From: CAWFGS01 sp963815535
GTDB taxonomy: Bacteria; Pseudomonadota; Alphaproteobacteria; Sphingomonadales; Sphingomonadaceae
DNA length: 64,000 nt
Assembly (NCBI GenBank): GCA_963815535.1
Contig: CAWFGS010000001.1
Location: forward strand, 558,001-622,000
Direction: 5' to 3'
In this document: one piece after another, positions 27,978 to 36,748 of the stretch
Position numbering within the stretch: the first letter of the stretch is position 1
Layout: every line of letters begins with the position of its first letter
Position numbers and translations under genes: made by a program
The notes under the pieces: generated by a model
Told to the model about the DNA's origin: nothing
The model's database searches: none
The model's input: the letters and a program-made list of their open reading frames with translations, nothing else

Positions 27978-28745
27978 ATGGCCGTTCTTCATTCCGCCCC
28001 CCGCTATGCCACCAACGACGGTGTGATCGATACGCTTCGCGCCTCGTTGGGCGCGCTGATCGTGGATGCCCGCGAACAGCATGGCGAAATCGTATTCACG
28101 GTGCAGCGCGACACGATCGAGGATGTTCTGCGCGCTTTGCGGGACGATCATTCCTATCAGCAGCTGATGGAAATCGCAGGCGTCGATTACCCGTCGCGCG
28201 CGGATCGGTTCGAAGTGGTTTATATGCTGCTGTCGTTGACGGCGAACCACCGTATCAAGGTCAAGCTATCGACGGACGAAGATACCGCCGTACCCACCGT
28301 TACAACCTTGTGGCCGAACGCCGGCTGGTTGGAACGCGAAGTGTTCGACATGTTCGGCGTGCGCTTCGCCGGGAACAGCGACCTGCGGCGTATCCTAACC
28401 GATTACGGGTTCGAAGGGCATCCCTTCCGCAAGGATTTCCCGCTGACCGGTTACACCGAACTGCGGTATTCCGAAGATGAAAAGCGGGTCGTTTACGAAC
28501 CTGTCAAACTGGCGCAGGATTTGCGGCAGTTCGACTTTACCAGCCCGTGGGAAGGCGCCGATTACGCATTGCCCGGCGATGAGAAAGCCGACACGCCGCC
28601 GATCGACGATCCCAAAGTGACCGACAGCCCCGAAGATACCGGCGCAGGTGCGAAAACGGACGCGAAGGCTGCCGATAAAGTCAGCGCCGCCGCTCCTGCG
28701 GAAAAGACCGCGCCGAAACAAGCGACGAAAGGAGACGATGCATGA
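27978..28745 (+). CDS. nuoC: NADH-quinone oxidoreductase subunit C
   Basis: A 255-aa 30-kDa subunit of the peripheral arm. The family signature is EREVFDMFGVRFAGNSDLRRIL, partly seen as EVFDMFGV, followed by GHPFRKDFPL. After about residue 200 comes an Ala/Lys/Asp/Pro-rich tail of roughly 55 residues with no structure of its own, longer than in many nuoC proteins. The ATG at 27978 is 5 bp after the nuoB stop. The stop overlaps the nuoD start (ATGA). Confidence 0.95.
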   Translation: MAVLHSAPRYATNDGVIDTLRASLGALIVDAREQHGEIVFTVQRDTIEDVLRALRDDHSYQQLMEIAGVDYPSRADRFEVVYMLLSLTANHRIKVKLSTDEDTAVPTVTTLWPNAGWLEREVFDMFGVRFAGNSDLRRILTDYGFEGHPFRKDFPLTGYTELRYSEDEKRVVYEPVKLAQDLRQFDFTSPWEGADYALPGDEKADTPPIDDPKVTDSPEDTGAGAKTDAKAADKVSAAAPAEKTAPKQATKGDDA

Positions 28746-29953
28746 GCGTTCTTCTGGAAGAATCCCCCACCACCGGTGACGAGGTCATCAGCAACTACAC
28801 CATCAATTTCGGCCCCCAGCATCCCGCCGCGCATGGTGTGCTGCGGATGGTGATGGAGCTGGATGGCGAAATTATCGAACGGGTCGATCCCCATGTCGGC
28901 CTGCTGCATCGCGGCACGGAAAAACTGATCGAGCATAAGACATATCTGCAGGCGTTGCCCTATTTCGACCGCCTCGATTATTGCAGCCCGCTTTGTCAGG
29001 AACACAGTTACGTCCTGGCAATCGAGAAACTGCTGAATGTCGAAGTGCCCGAACGCGCGCAATATCTGCGGGTGCTGTTTGCGGAACTGACGCGCATTTC
29101 AAATCATCTCCTCAACATCGGCGCGCATGTGATGGATGTCGGCGCGATGACGCCCAACCTGTGGGTGTTCGAACTGCGCGAAGATTGCATGAACTTCTTC
29201 GAACGGGCCAGTGGCGCGCGCATGCACAGCGCCTATTTCCGGCCCGGCGGCGTGCATCAGGACGTGCCGCTGAAACTGCTCGCCGATATCGGCGATTGGG
29301 TCGATGGTCGGTTGCCCGAACTGTTCGGCGACGCGATGAGCCTGGTCACCGACAACCGCATTTTCAAACAGCGCAATGTCGATATCGCCGTCGTCAGCCG
29401 CGACGACGCGATTGCATGGGGTTTTTCCGGCCCCATGCTGCGCGCGGCGGGCGTGCCGTGGGATCTGCGTAAATCGCAACCGTACGACGTGTACGATCGA
29501 ATGGATTTCGAAATACCGGTCGGGACGAATTCCGATTGCTACGACCGGTTCATGGTTCGCGTGCAGGAGGTGTACCAGTCCGCGCGCATCATCAAACAGT
29601 GCCTGGCCGAGATACCCGAAGGTCCGATCGCCAGCGACGACAAGAAAGTCAGCCCGCCCAAACGCGGCGAGATGAAACAATCGATGGAAGCGCTGATCCA
29701 TCACTTCAAGCTCTATACCGAAGGGTTCCACGTTCCCGAAGGCGAAGTCTATGTCGCCACCGAAAGTCCCAAGGGCGAATTCGGCGTCTATCTGGTAAGC
29801 GATGGAACCAACAAGCCGTATCGCTGTAAAATCCGCCCGACCGCGTTTTCGCATCTTCAGGCGATGGATTTCATGTGCAAGGGCCACATGCTGCCCGACG
29901 CCGCCGCCATTCTGGGCGCGATCGACGTGGTGTTCGGGGAGTGCGACCGGTGA
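28742..29953 (+). CDS. nuoD: NADH-quinone oxidoreductase subunit D
   Basis: A 403-aa 49-kDa subunit that lines the quinone site with NuoB. INFGPQHPAAHGVLR at the start, DPHVGLLHRGTEKL, and the C-terminal SHLQAMDFMCKGHMLPD and AILGAIDVVFGECDR are classic. The ATG overlaps the nuoC stop by 4 bp. The stop is followed by a 184-bp gap before nuoE, which is unusual in this tightly packed operon. The only frame starting there is a 29-codon GTG frame at 29950 with no recognisable features. Confidence 0.96.
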   Translation: MSVLLEESPTTGDEVISNYTINFGPQHPAAHGVLRMVMELDGEIIERVDPHVGLLHRGTEKLIEHKTYLQALPYFDRLDYCSPLCQEHSYVLAIEKLLNVEVPERAQYLRVLFAELTRISNHLLNIGAHVMDVGAMTPNLWVFELREDCMNFFERASGARMHSAYFRPGGVHQDVPLKLLADIGDWVDGRLPELFGDAMSLVTDNRIFKQRNVDIAVVSRDDAIAWGFSGPMLRAAGVPWDLRKSQPYDVYDRMDFEIPVGTNSDCYDRFMVRVQEVYQSARIIKQCLAEIPEGPIASDDKKVSPPKRGEMKQSMEALIHHFKLYTEGFHVPEGEVYVATESPKGEFGVYLVSDGTNKPYRCKIRPTAFSHLQAMDFMCKGHMLPDAAAILGAIDVVFGECDR

Positions 29954-30137
29954 GTACTATTCGAGAAATCTCGTTGCCGTCGCGTGCGATTGCGCTTTCG
30001 CATCGGGAGCGGCAGTTTACATGGCGGCATTCCGATTAGCGGACGCGAACTTGCAGGATGATGCTATGGACTGCAGCGGCGGCTGTTGATGGTCTGTAAT
30101 ATCGGGGCAGCTATCGGGCAGGTTCGAGATGTACGCA

Positions 30138-30810
30138 ATGGCTGATCGTCATCTTGCACGCCGACACTCCCGAACTGCGCGAGCGGTGGGGTGCCTTTGC
30201 CTGGACCGACGAGAACCAGGCGAAGGCGGATCGCCATATCGCCAAATATCCCGAAGGCCGTCAGAAATCGGCGGTGATGCCCTTGCTCGATCTGGCACAG
30301 CGGCAGGTCGGGGCGGAAACCGATACGCAGGGTTGGCTCCCGCTGCCGGTGATCGAATACGTCGCCAAATGCCTCGACATGCCGGCGATCCGGGTTCTTG
30401 AGGTTGCCAGCTTCTACATGATGTACAACCTGATCCCGGTCGGCAAATATCATGTGCAAGTGTGCGGGACGACGCCGTGCATGTTGCGCGGATCGGACGA
30501 GATCATGGCCGCGTGCAAAGCGCGTGGCATGGTCAAGGGTGGTGTGTCGGACGACGGATTATGGACCCTGACCGAAGTCGAATGCATGGGCAATTGCGCC
30601 ACTGCGCCGATGGTTCAGATCAATGACGGCAATTACGAAGATCTGACGGTAGATCGCCTGGATGCGGTGCTGGACGCGCTTGCCGCCGGCGGCGATCCGA
30701 AAGAGGGCACGCAGGAACCTGGGCGTCATACGTCGGAACCAAGCGGCGGACCCACGACCTTGCGCGAAATGGTCGATGCCAACCACGATTATCGTGGAGA
30801 ATGGTCATGA
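30138..30810 (+). CDS. nuoE: NADH-quinone oxidoreductase subunit E (probable frameshift near start)
   Basis: A 24-kDa thioredoxin-like [2Fe-2S] subunit of the NADH-oxidising module. Ligand Cys residues are in CGTTPCMLRG and ECMGNCATAPM. The main frame can start only at TTG 30154. An ATG at 30138 opens MADRHLA in another frame, and deleting one base at 30159-30162 joins it to DTPELRERW, giving the expected N-terminus and about 223 aa. A +1 insertion is therefore likely. The last 55 or so residues are a Gly/Pro/Thr-rich extension beyond the fold. The stop overlaps a small membrane-peptide gene (ATGA). Confidence 0.88.
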
Positions 30811-30944
30811 GTATGGCGACCATCGTAATATCGCTGATCCTGATTGTTATCGCCTGGAAAGTGCTGATGGGCCTCGTAAAGTTCGGTGCGATTGCCGTTA
30901 TTGTCGTCGCTGCAATCTATTTCCTGTCGCAAGGAGGGTTCTGA
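30807..30944 (+). CDS. Small membrane protein inside the nuo operon
   Basis: A 45-aa frame, starting MSMATIVISLILIVIAWKV and ending FLSQGGF. It has one or two hydrophobic helices separated by GLVKFG. It is fitted exactly between nuoE and nuoF: its ATG overlaps the nuoE stop (ATGA), and its TGA shares a base with the nuoF ATG (TGATG). Its 3' end, AAGGAGG, is the nuoF ribosome-binding site. The coupling suggests it is translated with complex I. I do not recognise a family; a supernumerary subunit or assembly helper is only a guess. Confidence 0.7.
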   Translation: MSMATIVISLILIVIAWKVLMGLVKFGAIAVIVVAAIYFLSQGGF

Positions 30945-32239
30945 TGGCGCTCGCCGACAAAGATCGCATTTTTACCAACATTTACGGGTATCAGGATTGG
31001 AACCTGAAAGCGGCGCAGATACGGGGCGATTGGGACGACACCGCCGCCCTGATTGCGCGCGGCAACGATGCGATTATCGATGAGATGAAAGCGTCCGGTT
31101 TGCGCGGGCGGGGCGGGGCGGGCTTCCCGACGGGCCTCAAATGGTCGTTCATGCCCAAGGAATCGAAAGACGGTCGCCCCTCCTTTCTGGTTATCAACGC
31201 CGACGAATCCGAACCCGGTTCCTGCAAGGACCGCGAGATCATCCGGCATGAACCGCATAAATTGATCGAAGGCGCGCTGGTCGCCGGTTTCACGATGCGC
31301 GCGCGGGCCGCCTATATCTATATTCGCGGCGAATACATTCGTGAGGCGGAAACTTTGCAGGCCGCGATCGACGAGGCTTACGATGCGGGATTGATCGGCA
31401 AGAACGCCAGCGGTTCGGGTTATGATTTCGATGTGTTCATGCATCGCGGCGCGGGTGCATATATCTGCGGCGAAGAAACCGCGATGATCGAAAGCCTGGA
31501 AGGCAAAAAGGGTCAGCCTCGCCTGAAGCCCCCGTTTCCAGCGGGCGCTGGCCTGTATGGTTGCCCGACCACGGTGAACAATGTCGAAAGCATCGCCGTC
31601 GTGCCCACCATTCTGCGGCGCGGGGCATCGTGGTTCGCCGGTTTCGGCAACGAAGGCAACCACGGCACCAAGCTGTTTCAGATCAGCGGCCACGTCGAAA
31701 AGCCCTGCGTGGTCGAAGAGGAGATGGGCATTCCGTTCCGCGAACTGATCGAGCGGCACTGCGGCGGAATTACCGGCGGATGGGATAATCTGCTTGCCGT
31801 CATACCCGGCGGATCGTCGGTGCCCCTGGTCCCCGCCGAACAGATCATCGACGCTCCGATGGATTTCGATGGGTTGAAGGCCGTGGGGTCGGGCCTCGGC
31901 ACGGCGGCAGTCATCGTTATGGACAAATCGACCGACATCGTGCGGGCGATCGCCCGGTTGAGCTATTTCTACAAACATGAATCCTGCGGCCAGTGTACGC
32001 CCTGCCGCGAGGGCACAGGCTGGATGTGGCGCATGATGGAACGGTTGCGGACCGGTGATGCCGCAATCGAGGAAATCGATATGCTGCAGCAGGTTACGAA
32101 ACAGGTTGAAGGGCATACGATTTGCGCTCTCGGCGATGCGGCGGCGTGGCCCATTCAAGGGCTGATCAAACATTTCCGCCCCGAACTGGAACGTCGGATC
32201 GTCGAACACAACGCACAGTTTTTAGAGGCGGCTGAGTAA
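30944..32239 (+). CDS. nuoF: NADH-quinone oxidoreductase subunit F
   Basis: A 431-aa 51-kDa subunit carrying FMN, the NADH site and one [4Fe-4S] cluster. GRGGAGFPTGLKW is the NADH/FMN glycine-rich motif, and CGEETAMIESLEG follows. ESCGQCTPCREG plus a later Cys (HTICALGD) are the cluster ligands. ATG 30944 has AAGGAGG ten bases upstream; the longer frame from 30662 lies within nuoE. The stop TAA shares a base with the nuoG ATG. Confidence 0.96.
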   Translation: MALADKDRIFTNIYGYQDWNLKAAQIRGDWDDTAALIARGNDAIIDEMKASGLRGRGGAGFPTGLKWSFMPKESKDGRPSFLVINADESEPGSCKDREIIRHEPHKLIEGALVAGFTMRARAAYIYIRGEYIREAETLQAAIDEAYDAGLIGKNASGSGYDFDVFMHRGAGAYICGEETAMIESLEGKKGQPRLKPPFPAGAGLYGCPTTVNNVESIAVVPTILRRGASWFAGFGNEGNHGTKLFQISGHVEKPCVVEEEMGIPFRELIERHCGGITGGWDNLLAVIPGGSSVPLVPAEQIIDAPMDFDGLKAVGSGLGTAAVIVMDKSTDIVRAIARLSYFYKHESCGQCTPCREGTGWMWRMMERLRTGDAAIEEIDMLQQVTKQVEGHTICALGDAAAWPIQGLIKHFRPELERRIVEHNAQFLEAAE

Positions 32240-34257
32240 TGCCCAAGGTCACCGTTGACGACATCGAACTTGAAGTGCCGGACGGCGCGACCGTGTTGCA
32301 AGCTTGCGAGCTGGCGGGGAAGGAAATTCCGCGCTTTTGCTATCACGAACGGCTGAGCATTGCGGGAAATTGCCGTATGTGCCTGGTCGAGGTAAAGCCC
32401 GGCCCGCCCAAACCGCAAGCGTCGTGCGCGCTGCCCGCGACCGAAGGGCAGGAGATCCGCACCGACAGCGAAATGGTGAAAACCGCGCGGGAGGGGGTGA
32501 TGGAATTTCTGCTGATCAACCATCCGCTCGATTGCCCGATCTGCGATCAGGGCGGCGAGTGCGATCTGCAGGACCAATCCATGATGTATGGTCGCGGGGC
32601 CAGTCGTTACGATGCGAACAAACGCGCCGTGACCGAAAAATACATGGGGCCGCTGATCAAGACGGTGATGACGCGCTGCATCCATTGCACCCGTTGCGTG
32701 CGGTTTTCCGAAGAAATTGCCGGAGTCGATGAAATCGGCGCGTTGTATCGCGGTGAAGACATGCAGATCACGACATATCTGGAACAGGCGGCGAGCCATG
32801 AATTGTCCGCGAACGTCATCGACCTATGCCCGGTCGGTGCGCTGACGTCGCGACCTTACGCATTCGAAGCGCGCCCTTGGGAATTGAAGAAAACGCTCAG
32901 CATCGATGTATCCGACGCGGTCGGCGCGAACATCACGCTGTATTCGCGTGGTCGCGAGATCATGCGCGCCTTGCCGCGCGTCAATGACGACGTGAACGAG
33001 GAATGGTTGAGCGACAAAGGGCGCTATCAGGTGGATGGCCTGTCACGCCGCCGGCTCGACAAGGTGTTCGTTCGCCGGGACGGCAAAATGACGGCGGCCG
33101 GTTGGGACGAGGCGTTCGCCATGATTGCCGCCGCGTATAAAAGCGGTGGTGAGGGCGCGAGGCTGGCTGCGATTGCGGGCGATCTGGTCGATTGCGAAAC
33201 GATGTTCGCGGCAAAGGCGCTGGTAAATGCCGCCGGTTCGGCGCTGCTGGAAGGGCGGCAGACGGGCATGTCCTATCGCGCCGACAACCTCGCGGCAGTG
33301 AACTTCAATTCGACCTTCGCCGGGATCGAAACCGCGGATGCCATCTTGATCGTGGGCAGCGACATTCGGGCGGAAGCGGCGCTTGTGAATGTTCGCATTC
33401 GCAAAGCGGTGAAGCGCGGCGCGAAGGTGTTCGTGGTCGGGCCCGAATGGGAAACGACTTACCCCGCAACTTTCCTGGGCGATGACGGCGCGGTTTTAAA
33501 CGACCTTCCCGATGCCGCAACCGATGCTTTCAGATCCGCTGAACGCCCCGCGATAATCCTGGGGGGTGGCGGCCTGGCGGCGGGCGCGATGTCGGCCGCG
33601 TTGCAATTTGCAGAAACGTTCTCTCTGGTGCGTGACGGCTGGAACGGGTTCAACGTGCTGCATATGGCGGCAAGCCGGATGGGCGGATTGTTGCTGGGTT
33701 ATGCGCAGCAGGGGGGCATTGCGGATATTGCGGACGCCAACCCGGCAGTCTTGTTGTCTTTGGGTGCGGACGAGATGGATTACGCCCCCTTCGCCAGCAG
33801 TCTGAAAGTGTATGTCGGCCATCACGGCGATACAGGCGCACATGCGGCGGACGTTATTCTGCCGGCGGCATCTTACGCCGAGAAGGACGGCACGTACGTC
33901 AATACCGAAGGGCGTGTGCAATATGCGGAAAAAGCCGCTTACGCACCCGGCGATGCGCGCGAGGACTGGACCATCATGCGCGCCTTGGCCGATGCGCTGG
34001 GCCTGACGGTTGGGTTCGACAGCTTCGATGAATTGCAGAATGCAATGATCGCCGCAGTTCCCGAATTGGGTGCAGGTGGCTTGGTCGATTTCGGTGCTTT
34101 GCCCAAAACCGCAACTGGCGAAAACACGGTGGGGCGGATTGCCTATCCGATCGAGGATTTCTACCTCACGAACGCCATCGCTCGCGCCAGTGTGACGATG
34201 CAGCAATGTTCCGATGAACATTCGTCCACGGACGAATTGGCAGAGGCAGCCGAATGA
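32239..34257 (+). CDS. nuoG: NADH-quinone oxidoreductase subunit G
   Basis: A 672-aa 75-kDa subunit with several Fe-S clusters that leads electrons from NuoF toward NuoI. The N-terminal [2Fe-2S] ligands are in CYHERLSIAGNCRMC, and the His/Cys cluster is in HPLDCPICDQGGECDLQD. The ferredoxin-like CIHCTRCVRF is followed by the molybdopterin-oxidoreductase-like domain. The length is normal for alphaproteobacteria. The stop overlaps nuoH by 4 bp. Confidence 0.95.
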   Translation: MPKVTVDDIELEVPDGATVLQACELAGKEIPRFCYHERLSIAGNCRMCLVEVKPGPPKPQASCALPATEGQEIRTDSEMVKTAREGVMEFLLINHPLDCPICDQGGECDLQDQSMMYGRGASRYDANKRAVTEKYMGPLIKTVMTRCIHCTRCVRFSEEIAGVDEIGALYRGEDMQITTYLEQAASHELSANVIDLCPVGALTSRPYAFEARPWELKKTLSIDVSDAVGANITLYSRGREIMRALPRVNDDVNEEWLSDKGRYQVDGLSRRRLDKVFVRRDGKMTAAGWDEAFAMIAAAYKSGGEGARLAAIAGDLVDCETMFAAKALVNAAGSALLEGRQTGMSYRADNLAAVNFNSTFAGIETADAILIVGSDIRAEAALVNVRIRKAVKRGAKVFVVGPEWETTYPATFLGDDGAVLNDLPDAATDAFRSAERPAIILGGGGLAAGAMSAALQFAETFSLVRDGWNGFNVLHMAASRMGGLLLGYAQQGGIADIADANPAVLLSLGADEMDYAPFASSLKVYVGHHGDTGAHAADVILPAASYAEKDGTYVNTEGRVQYAEKAAYAPGDAREDWTIMRALADALGLTVGFDSFDELQNAMIAAVPELGAGGLVDFGALPKTATGENTVGRIAYPIEDFYLTNAIARASVTMQQCSDEHSSTDELAEAAE

Positions 34258-35303
34258 CCGACTTTTTCCAATCGCTCGGTTTGAATTACGCCGCCGCGTG
34301 GACGATCGCGACCGTTTCGGGCGTATTGTTGATCGCTTTGCCGCTGATGTTGGGCGTTGCGATGATCATCTACATGGACCGCAAGGTCTGGGCGGCCATC
34401 AATTTGCGCCGCGGGCCGAATGTGGTCGGCCCGTTCGGCCTATTGCAAAGCTTCGCCGATGGATTGAAAGTTTTCCTTCAGGAAACCATTATTCCCAGCG
34501 CCGCGAACAAGGGGCTGTTCCTGATGGCCCCGATCATCACTTTCACGGTGGCGCTGCTGGCCTGGGCCGTCGTGCCGTTCAGCGCGACGATGGTGCTGGC
34601 GAACATCAATGTCGGGTTGCTCTATATCCTCGCGATCAGTTCCTTGAGCGTTTACGGCGTCGTCATCGCGGGGTGGTCGTCAAACTCTAAATATCCGTTC
34701 TTCTCCGCCATGCGTGCGGCGGCGCAGATGATTTCTTACGAAGTTTCGATCGGGTTTATCCTGGTTTGCGTGGTTCTGTTCGCCGGTACGTTCAATCTCA
34801 ATGGCATTATCACGGCACAAGAGGGGCACGGGTTCGGCATAATCAACGCCTATGTCGTGAACCCGCTGCTGTTTCCGTTGTGGATCATGTTCTTCATTTC
34901 CAGTCTTGCGGAAACCGCGCGTGTCCCGTTCGATCTGACGGAAGCGGAAAGCGAACTGGTCGCCGGATATCAAACGGAATACAGTTCGATGAGCTTCGCG
35001 CTGTTCTGGCTTGGTGAGTATGCGAATATTCTGCTGATGTGCGTCCTCAACGCCATTCTGTTTTTCGGCGGATGGCTGCCGCCGCTCAATATCGATCTGA
35101 TCCCCTGGTTCGATATTCCGGGCATTTTCTGGCTGCTGCTGAAAACGCTGATGTTCTTCTTCATGTTCAGTTGGGTCATGGCGACCGTGCCGCGGTATCG
35201 TTACGACCAATTGATGCGGCTGGGGTGGAAAGTATTCCTGCCGCTCAGCTTGGTATTCATCGTCGTCATTTCCGGTTATCTAATGCTTACGAGGTATGGC
35301 TGA
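34254..35303 (+). CDS. nuoH: NADH-quinone oxidoreductase subunit H
   Basis: A 349-aa membrane subunit with about eight helices that forms the quinone entry chamber with NuoB and NuoD. The conserved loops YMDRKVWAAINLRRGPNVVGPFG (seen as NLRRGPNVVGPFG) and ETARVPFDLTEAESELVAGY (seen as ARVPFDLTEAESELVAG) are intact. The ATG overlaps the nuoG stop, and the stop shares a base with the nuoI ATG. Confidence 0.96.
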   Translation: MTDFFQSLGLNYAAAWTIATVSGVLLIALPLMLGVAMIIYMDRKVWAAINLRRGPNVVGPFGLLQSFADGLKVFLQETIIPSAANKGLFLMAPIITFTVALLAWAVVPFSATMVLANINVGLLYILAISSLSVYGVVIAGWSSNSKYPFFSAMRAAAQMISYEVSIGFILVCVVLFAGTFNLNGIITAQEGHGFGIINAYVVNPLLFPLWIMFFISSLAETARVPFDLTEAESELVAGYQTEYSSMSFALFWLGEYANILLMCVLNAILFFGGWLPPLNIDLIPWFDIPGIFWLLLKTLMFFFMFSWVMATVPRYRYDQLMRLGWKVFLPLSLVFIVVISGYLMLTRYG

Positions 35304-35791
35304 TGAGTTACGCCGCCCATTTGATCAAATCGTTCACGCTGTGGGAATTCGTAAAGGCTCATGCACTGACGCTGAAATATTTCTTCAAGCCGAAAGTGAC
35401 GATCAACTACCCTTACGAGAAAAACCCGGTGTCCCCACGGTTTCGTGGTGAGCATGTGCTGCGGCGATATCCCAACGGCGAAGAACGTTGCATCGCCTGC
35501 AAATTATGCGAGGCAGTGTGTCCGGCGCAGGCGATCACGATCGAAAGCGAACCGCGCGACGATGGCAGCAGGCGCACGACGCGGTACGACATCGATATGA
35601 CGAAATGCATTTATTGCGGTTTCTGTCAGGAAGCGTGCCCGGTCGATGCGGTGGTCGAGGGGCCGAATTTCGAATATGCGACCGAAACGCGCGAGGAATT
35701 ACTGTACGACAAGGCGAAACTGCTCGCAAACGGGGACAAATGGGAACGCGCCATTGCCGCAAACCTTGAAGCGGACGCTCCCTACCGCTAA
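35303..35791 (+). CDS. nuoI: NADH-quinone oxidoreductase subunit I
   Basis: A 162-aa ferredoxin-like subunit with two [4Fe-4S] motifs, CIACKLCEAVCP and CIYCGFCQEACP, which relay electrons to cluster N2. The N-terminal amphipathic helix is typical. ATG 35303 overlaps the nuoH stop (TGATG); the in-frame sequence upstream belongs to nuoH. A 28-bp gap follows before nuoJ. Confidence 0.96.
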   Translation: MSYAAHLIKSFTLWEFVKAHALTLKYFFKPKVTINYPYEKNPVSPRFRGEHVLRRYPNGEERCIACKLCEAVCPAQAITIESEPRDDGSRRTTRYDIDMTKCIYCGFCQEACPVDAVVEGPNFEYATETREELLYDKAKLLANGDKWERAIAANLEADAPYR

Positions 35792-35819
35792 CGCGCGCGT
35801 CACCTGACATCGGGGTTTC

Positions 35820-36440
35820 ATGATACAAGTCTTCGCCTTTTACCTGTTTGCCGCCTTCGTCATCGGCAGTGCCGTGCTCGTGATAATTTCGCGCAACCCG
35901 GTGCATTCCGTGCTGTGGCTGATCGTCGCGTTTTTCAACGCGGCGGGCCTGATGGTGCTGGTTGGGGCGGAGTTCATCGCGATGGTGCTGATCGTGGTGT
36001 ATGTCGGCGCGGTCGCGGTGCTGTTCCTGTTCGTCGTAATGATGCTCGACATCGATTTTGCCGCCATGCGCGCAGGTTTCATGAACAATCTCCCGATCGG
36101 TCTTGCGGTCGCGGCAATCCTGCTTGCGGAGCTGGTCCTGGGGATCGGCGCATATCGCGCGGGCGCGTTGGATTTGGGCACGACGAATGCCGCGACTGCG
36201 CCGCTCGCGTCCGAAAGTAATATCGAGAATTTCGGGGCGGTTCTATACGGCCAATATCTGTTCCTGTTCGAAGCGGCGGGTCTGGTTCTGCTGGTGGCGA
36301 TGATCGGGGCCATCGTGCTGACGCATCGCGAACAGAAAACGCAGCGCGGCCATCAGAACATCGACCGTCAGGTTCGTCGCCGTCCGCAGGATGCGACGCG
36401 GAACGTTCGGCCGACCGTCGGTCAGGGGGTCGAGTTGTGA
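35820..36440 (+). CDS. nuoJ: NADH-quinone oxidoreductase subunit J
   Basis: A 206-aa membrane subunit with five helices. The signature NPVHSVLWLIVAFFNAAGLMVLVGAEFIAM is seen in part as NPVHSVLWLIVAF, and VVYVGAVAVLFLFVVMMLDID in part as YVGAVAVLFLFVVMM, the pi-bulge helix involved in coupling. The cytoplasmic tail is Arg/Gln-rich. The stop overlaps the nuoK GTG start. Confidence 0.95.
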   Translation: MIQVFAFYLFAAFVIGSAVLVIISRNPVHSVLWLIVAFFNAAGLMVLVGAEFIAMVLIVVYVGAVAVLFLFVVMMLDIDFAAMRAGFMNNLPIGLAVAAILLAELVLGIGAYRAGALDLGTTNAATAPLASESNIENFGAVLYGQYLFLFEAAGLVLLVAMIGAIVLTHREQKTQRGHQNIDRQVRRRPQDATRNVRPTVGQGVEL

Positions 36441-36742
36441 TCGGGATCGAGCATTATATAGTCGTCAGTTCGATCCTGTTCGTGCTGGGCGTGATGGGAA
36501 TTTTCATCAACCGGAAGAACGTGATCGTCATCCTAATGTCGATCGAATTGATCCTGCTGGCCGTGAACATCAATCTGGTCGCATTCAGCGCTTTTCTCAA
36601 CGATCTGGTGGGGCAGGTGTTCGCCATGTTCGTGCTGGCGGTCGCATCGGGGGAAGCGGCGATCGGCCTGGCCATTCTGGTGATCTATTTCCGTGGTCGC
36701 GGCACCATCGCGGTTGACGATGTCAATCGGATGAAAGGCTAA
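36437..36742 (+). CDS. nuoK: NADH-quinone oxidoreductase subunit K
   Basis: A 101-aa membrane subunit with three helices. The two conserved membrane Glu residues of the proton path are in MSIELILLAVNIN and ASGEAAIGLAI. The GTG start at 36437 overlaps the nuoJ stop (GTGA). nuoL begins 6 bp after the stop. Confidence 0.95.
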   Translation: MIGIEHYIVVSSILFVLGVMGIFINRKNVIVILMSIELILLAVNINLVAFSAFLNDLVGQVFAMFVLAVASGEAAIGLAILVIYFRGRGTIAVDDVNRMKG

Positions 36743-36748
36743 GCCGTA

